DNA of 64,000 bases from Corynebacterium sp. HMSC04H06 (GTDB lineage Bacteria; Actinomycetota; Actinomycetes; Mycobacteriales; Mycobacteriaceae): assembly GCF_001815935.1 (NCBI RefSeq), contig NZ_KV823418.1, forward strand, positions 1 through 64,000, given 5' to 3'. Position 1 is the stretch's first letter. Every line of letters begins with the position of its first letter. Both the position numbers and the translations under genes were made by a program. The notes below the pieces were generated by a model that saw nothing but the letters and a program-made list of their open reading frames with translations, searched no databases and was not told the DNA's origin. This document shows, one piece after another, positions 8,991 to 16,920 of this stretch.

Positions 8991-9749
8991 TTATTGCTCC
9001 TCTTCTTCCTGCACCAGCGCACCCGCTACCGCTACGTCCAGCAGTTCACTGGTGTCGAGATACCTCACTTCTACGCCGCGGGACTGGGCAAAATCCCGGG
9101 CTGAGGCCGAAAGTCCGGCCCCCAGCACCGCCCGGCGATACCCACCCAGCGCCTTGTCGGATAGCACCGGCGCGCTGCCGATGACCTCTGCCACCACCTC
9201 GGCCGGCCCGCTCAGCACGGGGTGGGTCTCGCGCAGTTCATCCATGGTCACAGGAGCCTGGGCGTGGAAATCACGCATGACCACCACCGCATCAACCAGG
9301 CCCGCCAGGTCCTGCGAGTGCTGGGAACTCACCCACACCTCGGCGGTTTCTGCGGCCTGCCGCAGCCGCTCCCGCACCTGGTTGCGGTGTGGTGCGTCCA
9401 AACCGTTGAAGGGTTCGTCCAGCAGCAACACCGGTTTGCCGGCGGCCACTACGCTGCTGACGATGACCAGCTGGCGTTGGCCCACGCTCAGCTTTGCCAG
9501 CGGCGTGGTTGGGTCGAAGCCCAGCGTTTTCTCCGCTTCGCCCACGTCCAGCCCCTGCCAGCCGCGCTGCACTACACGAAAATGGTCTCGGGGCGTGGCG
9601 CCGAAGAAGTGAATATCGGCGCTGGCCTGGCCGAAGGCCACATCGGGCTCCGCGCTGCGCCGGCGGAAAAACGTGGTCTTGCCGGACCCGTTCGGCCCGA
9701 TCAGCCCCATGATGGGCCGCGGGCCCCCAGTATCTTGCGTGCTGGTCAT
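8991..9749 (-). CDS. ABC transporter ATP-binding protein
   Basis: A 252-residue ABC ATPase. Walker A GPNGSGKTT lies unusually near the N-terminus (about residues 18-26). The signature is degenerate (LSVGQRQLV), and Walker B with the D-loop reads VLLLDEPFNGLD. The usual first beta-strands before Walker A are missing or very short, and no better upstream start exists because the frame overlaps gntR by 4 nt (ATGA). It is the middle gene of the GntR-controlled operon and probably powers the membrane protein encoded next. Confidence 0.88.
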   Translation of the reverse strand: MTSTQDTGGPRPIMGLIGPNGSGKTTFFRRRSAEPDVAFGQASADIHFFGATPRDHFRVVQRGWQGLDVGEAEKTLGFDPTTPLAKLSVGQRQLVIVSSVVAAGKPVLLLDEPFNGLDAPHRNQVRERLRQAAETAEVWVSSQHSQDLAGLVDAVVVMRDFHAQAPVTMDELRETHPVLSGPAEVVAEVIGSAPVLSDKALGGYRRAVLGAGLSASARDFAQSRGVEVRYLDTSELLDVAVAGALVQEEEEQ

Positions 9750-10114
9750 GGTTTTAACTCCTTAGCGATCATCTGGGCAATGTCGTCTTCCCCCAAGCCC
9801 AGGGCACTGGCCTCCGCCACCAGCGGGCGGACAAAGTCTTGGGCGAACGCCTTCTTCCGTTGGTCCCTGATGCGCTCGCGCGCCCCGGGCATGACAAACA
9901 TCCCTCGTCCTCTCTGGCTTTCCACGAGCCCGGCTTGCGCCAGCGCCGTGAGCGCCTTCGATGCCGTAGTCGGCGTGACCTCATGAAAATTTGCTAATTC
10001 GTGCGTCGACGGTGTCCTGTCGCCTTCGGGCAGCTGTCCGGACAAGATCATGCCGCGCAGCTCCTCCGCTATCTGCTGATAGATAGGGCGGGGATCCTTA
10101 GCCGTTATAGCCAT
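9746..10114 (-). CDS. GntR family (YtrA-like) transcriptional regulator
   Basis: A 122-residue regulator with an N-terminal GntR winged helix (PIYQQIAEELRGMILSGQLP ... STHELANFHEVTPTTASKAL) and a short C-terminal tail, the YtrA subgroup layout. ATG at 10114 is chosen because GGAAGGTGACGG precedes it; the upstream extension has no coding character. It leads an operon with an ABC ATPase (4-nt overlap) and a membrane protein. A perfect palindrome 48 nt upstream is the likely autoregulatory operator. Confidence 0.9.
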   Translation of the reverse strand: MAITAKDPRPIYQQIAEELRGMILSGQLPEGDRTPSTHELANFHEVTPTTASKALTALAQAGLVESQRGRGMFVMPGARERIRDQRKKAFAQDFVRPLVAEASALGLGEDDIAQMIAKELKP

Positions 10115-10161
10115 CCCGTCACCTTCCTTGTTGTTCCCGCAGCAAACCGACCTACCAACAT

Positions 10162-10185
10162 GGTTTACTACGTAGGTAGTAAACC
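10162..10185. promoter_or_regulatory. Perfect inverted repeat, probable GntR operator
   Basis: GGTTTACTAC (10162-10171) and GTAGTAAACC (10176-10185) form a perfect 10-bp inverted repeat around GTAG, upstream of the gntR start. Size and placement fit an autoregulatory YtrA-type operator. Confidence 0.7.
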
Positions 10186-10231
10186 TAACCCAGCCTGCCC
10201 ACCCCGTCAAGCCCCAAAAGCGGACCAGACA

Positions 10232-10264
10232 TAGAAAAAGCCACCCGGCAGGCGCCGGATGGCC
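10232..10264 (-). terminator. Intrinsic terminator of the SRP RNA
   Basis: On the minus strand GCCATCCGGC pairs with GCCGGGTGGC (one mismatch) and is followed by TTTTTCTAT, a standard rho-independent terminator just downstream of the SRP RNA gene. Confidence 0.8.
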
Positions 10265-10274
10265 ACAAAGATTA

Positions 10275-10366
10275 AGGGGACCTCGCGCACCCGTCAGAGC
10301 CTGCTGACCCTTGCTGCATTCCTGCCCTGGGGGAGTTCACAGGATGGACGCCACGCGAGATCCTGC
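10275..10366 (-). ncRNA. ffs: Signal recognition particle RNA, bacterial small type (4.5S)
   Basis: The minus strand carries the SRP hallmark: a CCCCCAGGGCAGGAATGCAG segment followed by CAAGGGTCAGCAGG, the domain IV hairpin that binds Ffh. The ends pair as a long stem (GGATCTCGCG with CGCGAGGTCC). A TAGAGT -10 box lies at 10372-10377 and an intrinsic terminator follows. The exact ends are uncertain by a few bases. It acts with Ffh in co-translational targeting to the membrane. Confidence 0.9.
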
Positions 10367-10371
10367 CCCAT

Positions 10372-10377
10372 ACTCTA
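10372..10377 (-). promoter_or_regulatory. -10 element of the SRP RNA gene
   Basis: TAGAGT on the minus strand lies 6-7 nt before the likely 5' end of the SRP RNA. Confidence 0.5.
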
Positions 10378-10561
10378 GCCGGGATTCCGGCGATAGTCCA
10401 AACAGTCCACTCCCCGCCCAGGCGCCCAGGCGCGTCACCACCGCCGGCCCCGACAACCGCCTACCCGACAGCCACTCTTATAGCCCTAGATCACCCACCC
10501 ATTTCCCAAGCTGACCTGCCGATTTTGTCGCCACTTGCCGGGGCTGCTACAGTTTCTTCTC

Positions 10562-10650
10562 GGAGGATTCGACTAGCGGCCTATGTCACACGCCTGGAAC
10601 GCGTGCGGGGCTCACGCCCCTCGTGGGTTCAAATCCCACATCCTCCGCCA
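10562..10650 (+). tRNA. tRNA-Ser(GGA)
   Basis: The acceptor stem GGAGGAT pairs with ATCCTCC, the anticodon loop displays GGA, and a long variable arm typical of serine tRNAs is present. The T loop is GGTTCAAATCC. The discriminator is G and CCA is encoded. A terminator follows at once. Confidence 0.95.
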
Positions 10651-10651
10651 C

Positions 10652-10683
10652 AACGCGCTTCACTTCGGTGAGGCGCGTTTTTC
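10652..10683 (+). terminator. Intrinsic terminator after tRNA-Ser(GGA)
   Basis: AACGCGC pairs with GCGCGTT, a nested CAC-TTCG-GTG tetraloop stem sits inside, and a T-rich tract follows. Confidence 0.8.
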
Positions 10684-10761
10684 TTTGCGTTAACCAAAGC
10701 ATGACGGGGTACCGGATTAGTCGCACATGATGTGACTACTCAACGCGTCAGGACCAGGCTC

Positions 10762-11160
10762 TCATCGAGCCTTTTGGACGCCTGGCAAGTAGCTGCACTC
10801 GGTGTCTATCGCACTGCCGAAAAAAGGCCGGTCGTTCGGCTTGGAGAGCAGCTTGAGCTTTCGGGCCTCGTCGACAGTGATGCAAGCTTTGAACCGCCCC
10901 AGGTTTTCCTCATAGGCACGTGCCTTGATTCCCATTGCCCCTTGGGGGTCGGCCTTCCAAAACTCGGTTTCAACCTCTGTCGGTGCGCGGCAGTCTAGGG
11001 GGCTGGGGAAGGCAACGAAAGTCGCCCCAGGGCAAGCAAACCTAGAGATACCTTCATTCAACTCCACCTTGTCTCTTCTTTGTCGTTTCACCCAAGCCGC
11101 TGTTTGGCGTAAAACCCGGGCCGCACCCGTTGGTCTAAAACCAAGGCGGCTCATGCTCAA
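10762..11160 (-). CDS. Orphan hypothetical protein
   Basis: An open frame of 132 codons (TTG at 11160 or ATG at 11154, the latter after a weak CAGG) in an otherwise empty 600-nt stretch. Its C-terminal half (EEN...RFKACITVDEARKLKLL...FFGSAIDTECSYLPGV) has a balanced composition unlike shadow frames of this genome. No family is recognised. It lies between tRNA-Ser(GGA) and a dehydrogenase gene, and its codon use is less GC-biased than its neighbours, so it may be acquired DNA or a remnant. Confidence 0.35.
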   Translation of the reverse strand: MSMSRLGFRPTGAARVLRQTAAWVKRQRRDKVELNEGISRFACPGATFVAFPSPLDCRAPTEVETEFWKADPQGAMGIKARAYEENLGRFKACITVDEARKLKLLSKPNDRPFFGSAIDTECSYLPGVQKAR

Positions 11161-11314
11161 CCTGATATTAATTTACGCAGTCGAGACTGGCACTGCTCAG
11201 AAATAGACCACCCGAGGGAGACTTCTCGCGTACCGCCTCTAGTTACCAGGAAGGGATTGAAAATGCGACGTATCCTGGGAATTGAAAGAGCGCACTCGAC
11301 ATGAAGGAACTCCC

Positions 11315-12397
11315 ATGAAAGCCGCCCGCCTTTACGGCAAGGAAGACGTCCGGATCGATGACATTGAAGAGCCACAACTGCAACCCGGTACGGTAAAGAT
11401 CGCGCCGGCCTACAGCGGCATCTGCGGTTCTGACGTGCACCTTTACTTCGAAGGCCCGTTCCGCCCAGCACCCAGTGAGACCACACCGCACCCGGTCTCC
11501 GGGGAGACGCTGCCCGTCGTTTTGGGCCACGAATTCTCCGGCGTGGTGGAGGAAGTCGCTGCCGATGTCGAGGGGTTCGAGCCAGGTCAGCCCGTCGTGG
11601 TCGAGCCGCTCATGGTCGATGGCACCTGCCACGCCTGCCAGCGTGGCGACTACCATCTGTGCGACAACATGGGCTTTATCGGCATCTCCGGCCGAGGCGG
11701 CGGTATCGCCGAGCACATCGTGGTCGAAAAGCGCTGGGTCCACCCCATCGGCGATATCCCGCTAGACCAGGCGGCGCTGATCGAGCCATTGGCCGTGTCC
11801 CACCACTCCATCGCGCACGCCGGATTCGCCAACGACGACCACGCCGGCGAAGTCGCAGTCATCGGCGGTGCCGGCCCCATTGGGTTGCTCGCCGCCGCGG
11901 TGCTGAAAGCCTACGGGGTGAAGGTCATCATCTCCGAACCGTCACAGGCCCGGCGCGAGAAGGCCCTGGAGACCGGGGTCGCAGACCTGAGCGTGGACCC
12001 GATGAACGAGGATCTAGCCGAGAAAGTCCGCCAGTTCACCGACGGCGCCATGGCCGACGTCGCTTTCGAGTGCACCAGCGTTCCCGCAGTGCTCCAACAG
12101 CTGATCGACGTCACCCGACCCGGCGCGCACATCGAAATCATCGCCCTGCACAACCGGAACTTCGAGCTCGACATCGTGGGAGATCTGACCATGCCCGAAC
12201 GCTCCATCGGCAGTTCCGTGGGATACAACAACGACCACCCACAGGTAATCAAGATGATCCAGGACGGCCGCCTAGACCTCGCGCCGTACATCACCTCCCG
12301 GATCCCCATGGACGATCTCGTGGAGAAGGGCTACACGGCCCTAAAGGAAGACCCGACCGAGGTAAAAATCCTCATCGACGTCCAAGGCCGCAGCTAG
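11315..12397 (+). CDS. Zinc-dependent butanediol dehydrogenase-like MDR enzyme
   Basis: A 360-residue medium-chain dehydrogenase close to (R,R)-2,3-butanediol dehydrogenases, which reduce acetoin/diacetyl with NADH. The catalytic zinc region is SGICGSDVHLY and GHEFSGVVEEV, with VEPLMV following, and the nucleotide fold is VIGGAGPIGLLAA. In the structural-zinc lobe (CHACQRGDYHLC) Asp102 occupies the position of the first of four cysteines; Cys105, 108 and 116 remain. ATG at 11315 has AAGGA upstream. It stands alone and is followed by a strong hairpin. Sorbitol or threonine dehydrogenase activity cannot be excluded. Confidence 0.82.
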   Translation: MKAARLYGKEDVRIDDIEEPQLQPGTVKIAPAYSGICGSDVHLYFEGPFRPAPSETTPHPVSGETLPVVLGHEFSGVVEEVAADVEGFEPGQPVVVEPLMVDGTCHACQRGDYHLCDNMGFIGISGRGGGIAEHIVVEKRWVHPIGDIPLDQAALIEPLAVSHHSIAHAGFANDDHAGEVAVIGGAGPIGLLAAAVLKAYGVKVIISEPSQARREKALETGVADLSVDPMNEDLAEKVRQFTDGAMADVAFECTSVPAVLQQLIDVTRPGAHIEIIALHNRNFELDIVGDLTMPERSIGSSVGYNNDHPQVIKMIQDGRLDLAPYITSRIPMDDLVEKGYTALKEDPTEVKILIDVQGRS

Positions 12398-12405
12398 CGC
12401 GCACC

Positions 12406-12436
12406 TGCGCCTGCCGCACTAAGTGCGGCGGGCGCA
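12406..12436 (+). terminator. Strong hairpin after the butanediol dehydrogenase gene
   Basis: TGCGCCTGCCGCAC and GTGCGGCGGGCGCA form a 14-bp stem with a TAA loop just after the stop. No U-tract follows, so it may need Rho or act as an mRNA-stabilising end. Confidence 0.5.
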
Positions 12437-12546
12437 TACCTTGGGCGACAAGCTCAACAAACAAAAACCTTCATTTTCGTTTCTTGCACGGTGACACCGT
12501 TGACCGGGCACTTACTGGTGGGTGATGTCCAAGTACCAGCCCCAGG

Positions 12547-13050
12547 CTAACCGAACGCCGGGTGGTAACGCGCCTTACCGAGTGGAATCTCGGGGCCGAA
12601 GGAGCAGGCGGTGAAGTACTTTGCGGGTACGCCGGGGTATTCCAGGCCGGGTACGGGATGAAAGCCGAAGCGGTTGTAGTAGTCCGGTTCGCCGAGAACC
12701 ACTGCGCCGGCTGCGCCTGCTGCGCGCAGGCGGGCAAGTGCGGCTTCCATGAGGGCGCTGCCTATGCCTTCGCCTTGGCGCTGCGGTGCGACGGCGACGG
12801 GGCCGATTCCGTACCACCCGTGCGCGCCTTCGGCGCTGGTGCCCAGGGTGACTGGGGAGGCGGCCACGTGACCAACCAGGGTGTTGTTGTCCTCAGCGAC
12901 CAGGGAGACGGTCAGTGCACCTGCTACGCGGAGGGCATCGACGATGTGCTGCTCGGTGTGATCGGACTGCTCCACGGGGGCAAAGGCAGCCTCCACGAGC
13001 TGGTGGATACCCGCATTATCGGCGGGGTTCTCAGGGCGGATGGTGGCCAT
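12547..13050 (-). CDS. GNAT family N-acetyltransferase
   Basis: A 167-residue acetyltransferase of the YhbS-like branch. Motif A, the acetyl-CoA pyrophosphate loop, is VAPQRQGEGIGSALM, after the beta-strand GPVAVAP. The tail YYNRFGFHPVPGLEYPGVPAKYF is typical of the group. ATG at 13050 is set by AAAGGAG 6 nt upstream; the 10-codon extension lacks a site. The acceptor substrate is unknown. Confidence 0.88.
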   Translation of the reverse strand: MATIRPENPADNAGIHQLVEAAFAPVEQSDHTEQHIVDALRVAGALTVSLVAEDNNTLVGHVAASPVTLGTSAEGAHGWYGIGPVAVAPQRQGEGIGSALMEAALARLRAAGAAGAVVLGEPDYYNRFGFHPVPGLEYPGVPAKYFTACSFGPEIPLGKARYHPAFG

Positions 13051-13177
13051 GGCAGCTCCTTTGTTGGCTGAAGGCGGCATCGGTGGCCGAATGCCTCAGG
13101 GTACCAAATGCCGGGCGGGTGACTGGTTGTTTCGCGGTCGTGCGCGGCCGGTGTACGGCAAGCGCTAAGCTGGGCCC

Positions 13178-13546
13178 ATGGACGCCCTCACCTACGCCGG
13201 TTTAGAAGACTCGCTGGACTATCTCTACGCGTTCTTGGACTCTGACCTGCTGGCACGGATTAAAGACGAGCTGCGCTACATCCCGGCCGGGATGGAGGAA
13301 TTCTTGCTGGATGACTCGCTCGAGGACTTCGTGTGGCTGTGGTTTAAAGACTCCGGCGCCAACGGCTTCCGCCAGTACCTTGCCGACGGTGGATTCGACA
13401 CCGCGGAGGTGGAGCAGGCGTATGTCTTCTGCCGGGCGGAGTGGGGAATGAACACCCCGCCGCAGGTGGAGTGGCTCCGCGAAGACGGCTTTAATTTAAG
13501 CCCCATCCGCCGGGAAATCGACAAGCTGACCGGCCGCGCATCCTAA
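13178..13546 (+). CDS. Conserved hypothetical protein (122 aa)
   Basis: A small acidic protein rich in aromatic and Asp/Glu residues (LEDFVWLWFKDSGANGF, VEWLREDGF). No signal peptide or membrane segment is seen and the family was not recognised. A TAAGCT -10 box ends 6 nt before the ATG, so it is probably leaderless, which supports the start. It is a stand-alone gene between the GNAT gene and the antiporter gene on the opposite strand. Confidence 0.75.
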   Translation: MDALTYAGLEDSLDYLYAFLDSDLLARIKDELRYIPAGMEEFLLDDSLEDFVWLWFKDSGANGFRQYLADGGFDTAEVEQAYVFCRAEWGMNTPPQVEWLREDGFNLSPIRREIDKLTGRAS

Positions 13547-13598
13547 TCACCACTGGTCTGCTCGCCGGTGGTCTGCTTGCCGGGGGTTGTTCGGCGGC

Positions 13599-15155
13599 TT
13601 ATTTCCGGGCAGCGAGCACCATGCGGTCGACCTCGTGGAGGACCTCGTCGACTAGGGCTGGGTTGTAGCGAGGGTCGTTGCGCATCTCCAGCAGGAGGGC
13701 TTGGGAGGCCTGGAAGGCGGTAGCGCGGGCCTGGGCCGCGAAGGCGCGGGCGCGGTGGGCCTTTTCCAGGCGGGCCTTTTGATCCTCCGCGTCGAGGTCG
13801 TCGGTGCCGAAGACCTTGTCGAACCAGTCGTCGATGTTGGCAGCGACCTCCGGTTCCAAGTCATCGTGCTGTTTACGCAGGCTGTCGATGGCGGCCTTGC
13901 GGGCGCGCTCAGTGACTTCGGCGTGCATTTTGTCCGAGGCGGCCTGCGAATCCGCCGTCAGATCCAGCTTGCTCATCAGCCACGGCAGGAGCATGCCAGG
14001 CAGCACCATGGTCACCAGCAGCACGGTCAGGGCGATGACGGCGAGCTCGTTGTAGAACGGGATGGCCCCGCTCGGCACCGACAGCACTAGGGCCAGCGTG
14101 ACGAGTCCGCGCATGCCGGACCAGGTCATCAGGAGGACTTCTTGCAGGCGGAGCGGGGCCACGCCGGGCTTCCCGCGCCGCAGGTTGATCCGGTAGAAGA
14201 CGTACATCCACGCCAGGCGCACGGCGAAGGCCACCAGGGACAGGATGACGCCCACCAGGACCGAGTGCCACAGATCCGAGCCGACCTGCGTGATGGCGTC
14301 GTTGACGGACAGCCCGATGAGCCCGAAGGCCAGGCCGGTAAAGAGCAGGTCCACCGTGGACCAGAAGGCCTGGCCGCTGACGCGGTCCTCGGCCTCAATG
14401 GGCGCACGCGAGTTCAGCTCCACCGCGGCGATGACCACGGCGATAACGCCGGAGGCACCCAGCTCCTCGGAGAGGATATAGGTGGCGAAAGGGATCACCC
14501 AGGTCAGTGCGTTGCGTGCGGTGACATCGTGCACGTGCTTGATAAACCAGCTGGCCACCCGCCCGACCAGCAGGCCGATGACGCTGGCCACCACGGCGGA
14601 GTAGGCGAATTTTAAGATGCCCTCCCCCACGGAAAGCTCCGCGCCACGGGTTACGGCCAACAGGGCCATGTGGAAGACAACGATGGAGGCGGCATCGTTA
14701 AACAAGCCCTCGGTCTGCAGGGCAGAGATTATACGGCGCGGAATGCCGGCGGGCTCGGCCACCGCGTCCACCGCGACCGGATCCGGCGGGGCGATGGCCG
14801 CACCAATCAACAGGGCTGCGGCCACCCCGACGCCGGGCAGGAAGACGTACGCGGCAGCGCCCACCGCGGCCGTGGTGACCACCACTAGCAGCACGGACAG
14901 GCTTACGATGGTCAGCCACTGCTGCCGGATAACTCCCCAGGAGGTCCGCCGCGCCAGCGCCCACAGCAGCGGCGGCAGGAAGATGGGCAGGATGAGATCG
15001 GCCGGCACGTGGAGCGCCGGGATACCGGGGATGAAGACGATGACCATCGCCACCACCGATAGCAGGGCGGGCCACGGCAGCCCCAGCTTCTCCCCCACTG
15101 CGACTGAAATGATACTGAGCAGCAGCAACGCCACTACCCCTAGGACTATTTCCAC
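13599..15155 (-). CDS. CPA1 family Na+/H+ antiporter
   Basis: A 518-residue antiporter with about twelve transmembrane segments and a cytoplasmic tail of some 110 residues rich in charged helices. Family signs are the N-terminal hydrophobic stretch (VEIVLGVVALLLLSIIS), PPDPVAVDAVAEPAGIPRRI with the following LQTEGLFNDAASIVVF (the ND ion-binding pair), and ELGASGVIAVVIAA. GTG at 15155 is preferred over the longer frame because GGAGAAGG lies just upstream and the extension is basic and non-membrane. It probably serves pH and sodium homeostasis. Confidence 0.88.
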   Translation of the reverse strand: MEIVLGVVALLLLSIISVAVGEKLGLPWPALLSVVAMVIVFIPGIPALHVPADLILPIFLPPLLWALARRTSWGVIRQQWLTIVSLSVLLVVVTTAAVGAAAYVFLPGVGVAAALLIGAAIAPPDPVAVDAVAEPAGIPRRIISALQTEGLFNDAASIVVFHMALLAVTRGAELSVGEGILKFAYSAVVASVIGLLVGRVASWFIKHVHDVTARNALTWVIPFATYILSEELGASGVIAVVIAAVELNSRAPIEAEDRVSGQAFWSTVDLLFTGLAFGLIGLSVNDAITQVGSDLWHSVLVGVILSLVAFAVRLAWMYVFYRINLRRGKPGVAPLRLQEVLLMTWSGMRGLVTLALVLSVPSGAIPFYNELAVIALTVLLVTMVLPGMLLPWLMSKLDLTADSQAASDKMHAEVTERARKAAIDSLRKQHDDLEPEVAANIDDWFDKVFGTDDLDAEDQKARLEKAHRARAFAAQARATAFQASQALLLEMRNDPRYNPALVDEVLHEVDRMVLAARK

Positions 15156-15223
15156 AACGCCTTCTCCCCGCGCCTTTTTCTCTTTACGTTTTAAGTGTAG
15201 GACGCGGGGCTGGCAGCCACCAG

Positions 15224-16150
15224 TTAGTTTCCTGCCGGCTCCCAGAAAACCGGATCCCAACCCATCCGTGCCGGGTCGAAGCGCTCTAAGATCTCCTCCG
15301 CGCCGCGGGCCCCGACCAGCCCCAACGACGCCGCCAGTTGCCCCACCACCTGCTGGACGCTGGCGGTCTCCAGCAGCTGGCGCAGGGTCACCGCCCCGTC
15401 GCGCTTGGACAGGCGCCGGCCGTCGCTGTTGAGCACCAACGGCACGTGGACGTACTCCGGGGCCGCCTTCCCCAACAGGTGCGCCAGATACGCCTGGCGC
15501 GGGGCGGAGGTAAGCAGGTCGTCGCCGCGCACCACCTGGTCCACGCCCTGGTAGGCGTCATCAACCACCACGGCCAGGTTGTAGGCGAAGTCCTGGTGCT
15601 GGTTTGCGTTCCCGCCGCGGCGCAGAATGAAGTCATCGATTTCACCGGTGTAGTCACCGCGGTGGTAGTCGTGCACGGTATACTCGTCGCGGTCGGCGCG
15701 CAGGCGCAACGCCGGCACGCGGCCAGCCGCGGCCAGCTCCGCCCGCTTGGCCTCCCGCTCTTTATCACTCAAGTCCCGGCACGTGCCCGGGTACTGGCCG
15801 GGAATGGCGTGCGGGGCGCGGGCGGCTTCCTGGATGTCCTTACGGGAGCAATAGCACTCGTAGTGCGGCAGTCGGGCCAGCGCCGCCTCGTACGCCGCAG
15901 AACGGTCCTGCTGGCGCACCACCTCACCGTCCCAGTCCAGGCCGATAGCCTGCAAGTCTTCTTGCTGCCGCGCGGCGGATTCCAGCGAGGAACGCTGGGT
16001 GTCCACGTCCTCGACCCGCAGGTAGAATTTCCTGCCGGACCAGCGCGCAAACAGCCAAGCCAGCAGCGCAGTGCGCAGGTTTCCAAAATGCAGGTCACCG
16101 CTTGGGCTGGGCGCGTAACGCCCGGCCGCAGGAAGGGTCTCAGAACTCAT
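15224..16150 (-). CDS. gluQ: Glutamyl-Q tRNA(Asp) synthetase
   Basis: A 308-residue truncated GluRS paralogue without an anticodon-binding domain. It attaches glutamate to queuosine at position 34 of tRNA(Asp). The HIGH-type motif is PSGDLHFGN (about residues 16-24), and the KMSKS-type motif is RLSKRDG. A Cys-rich zinc site is formed by CYCSR and the later GTC. It starts leaderless and diverges from the queuosine-precursor transporter gene with 41 nt between them. This supports a shared role in tRNA queuosine modification. Confidence 0.92.
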   Translation of the reverse strand: MSSETLPAAGRYAPSPSGDLHFGNLRTALLAWLFARWSGRKFYLRVEDVDTQRSSLESAARQQEDLQAIGLDWDGEVVRQQDRSAAYEAALARLPHYECYCSRKDIQEAARAPHAIPGQYPGTCRDLSDKEREAKRAELAAAGRVPALRLRADRDEYTVHDYHRGDYTGEIDDFILRRGGNANQHQDFAYNLAVVVDDAYQGVDQVVRGDDLLTSAPRQAYLAHLLGKAAPEYVHVPLVLNSDGRRLSKRDGAVTLRQLLETASVQQVVGQLAASLGLVGARGAEEILERFDPARMGWDPVFWEPAGN

Positions 16151-16157
16151 AAATTAC

Positions 16158-16163
16158 AGCGTA
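16158..16163 (-). promoter_or_regulatory. -10 element of leaderless gluQ
   Basis: On the minus strand TACGCT is followed by 7 nt and the gluQ ATG. It lies within the 41-nt divergent gap to the transporter gene. Confidence 0.5.
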
Positions 16164-16191
16164 CCGCCCACGTTCTGGCACGATAAGGTGC

Positions 16192-16902
16192 ATGACAAAA
16201 CAATCGGCAACCGCAACCACCAACCCCGGTGGCGAGAGCATCCGATTCATCCCGGTGCAGGCCAGCCTGTACCCGTGGCTGGTCACGCTGTTCGTCGTCA
16301 CCTTCCTGATCTCGAATATCAACGCCACGAAGGGCGTCGAGCTTGGCCCCCTAGTCACCGACGGCGCCTTCTTCCTGTTCCCCCTGGCCTATATCACCGG
16401 CGACGTGCTGGCCGAGTGCTACGGCTTTAAGTCCACCCGGCGCGCCATCTACATCGGCTTCGCCATGGCCCTGCTGGCCGTGCTGTCCTTCTACATCGGC
16501 ATCTGGCTGCCGGAAGCCGAGTTCTACGAGGGCCAAGAGGCCTTCGCCACCACCCTGGGCCTGGTTCCCCAGATCGTTGTGGCCTCCCTCTGCGGCTACC
16601 TCCTCGGCCAGCTGCTCAACGCCTGGGTCATGTCCGTGCTCAAGCGCCGCAACGGCGAGAAGAAGCTGCCGGTCCGCCTCATCGCCTCGACCATCGTGGG
16701 CGAGTTCGGCGATACCCTCCTGTTCTGCGCCATCGCGGCGCCCGTCATCGGCATCTCCACCGCCGGCGACTTCATCAACTACGTCATCGTCGGCTTCCTG
16801 TGGAAGACCCTCATCGAGGTCGGCCTCCTGCCGGTGACCACCCAGGTCATTAAGTGGGTCAAGAAGAAGGAGAACTACATCGCCGGCGGGGCGAGCGCCT
16901 AG
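16192..16902 (+). CDS. yhhQ: Queuosine precursor transporter, YhhQ/COG1738 family
   Basis: A 236-residue membrane protein with six to seven helices. The family pattern is clear: N-terminal FVVTFLISNINATKGVELG, then a helix reading FPLAYITGDVLAECYGFKS and RRAIYIGF. A later helix reads RLIASTIVGEFGDTLLF, and the C-terminal helix ends with TTQVIKWVKKKE. Members import preQ0, preQ1 or queuine. It is placed between gluQ (divergent) and the ATPase-tgt genes (convergent), so it should supply the base that Tgt inserts. AAGG lies 3 nt before the ATG, a close spacing. Confidence 0.9.
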   Translation: MTKQSATATTNPGGESIRFIPVQASLYPWLVTLFVVTFLISNINATKGVELGPLVTDGAFFLFPLAYITGDVLAECYGFKSTRRAIYIGFAMALLAVLSFYIGIWLPEAEFYEGQEAFATTLGLVPQIVVASLCGYLLGQLLNAWVMSVLKRRNGEKKLPVRLIASTIVGEFGDTLLFCAIAAPVIGISTAGDFINYVIVGFLWKTLIEVGLLPVTTQVIKWVKKKENYIAGGASA

Positions 16903-16920
16903 GCCCGTAACGTCTTTGGC

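Noticed and set aside
16192-16194. Leaderless start for the queuosine precursor transporter
   Set aside because: The hexamer 7 nt upstream is CACGAT, which lacks the T and A of TANNNT. The start mechanism is left open.
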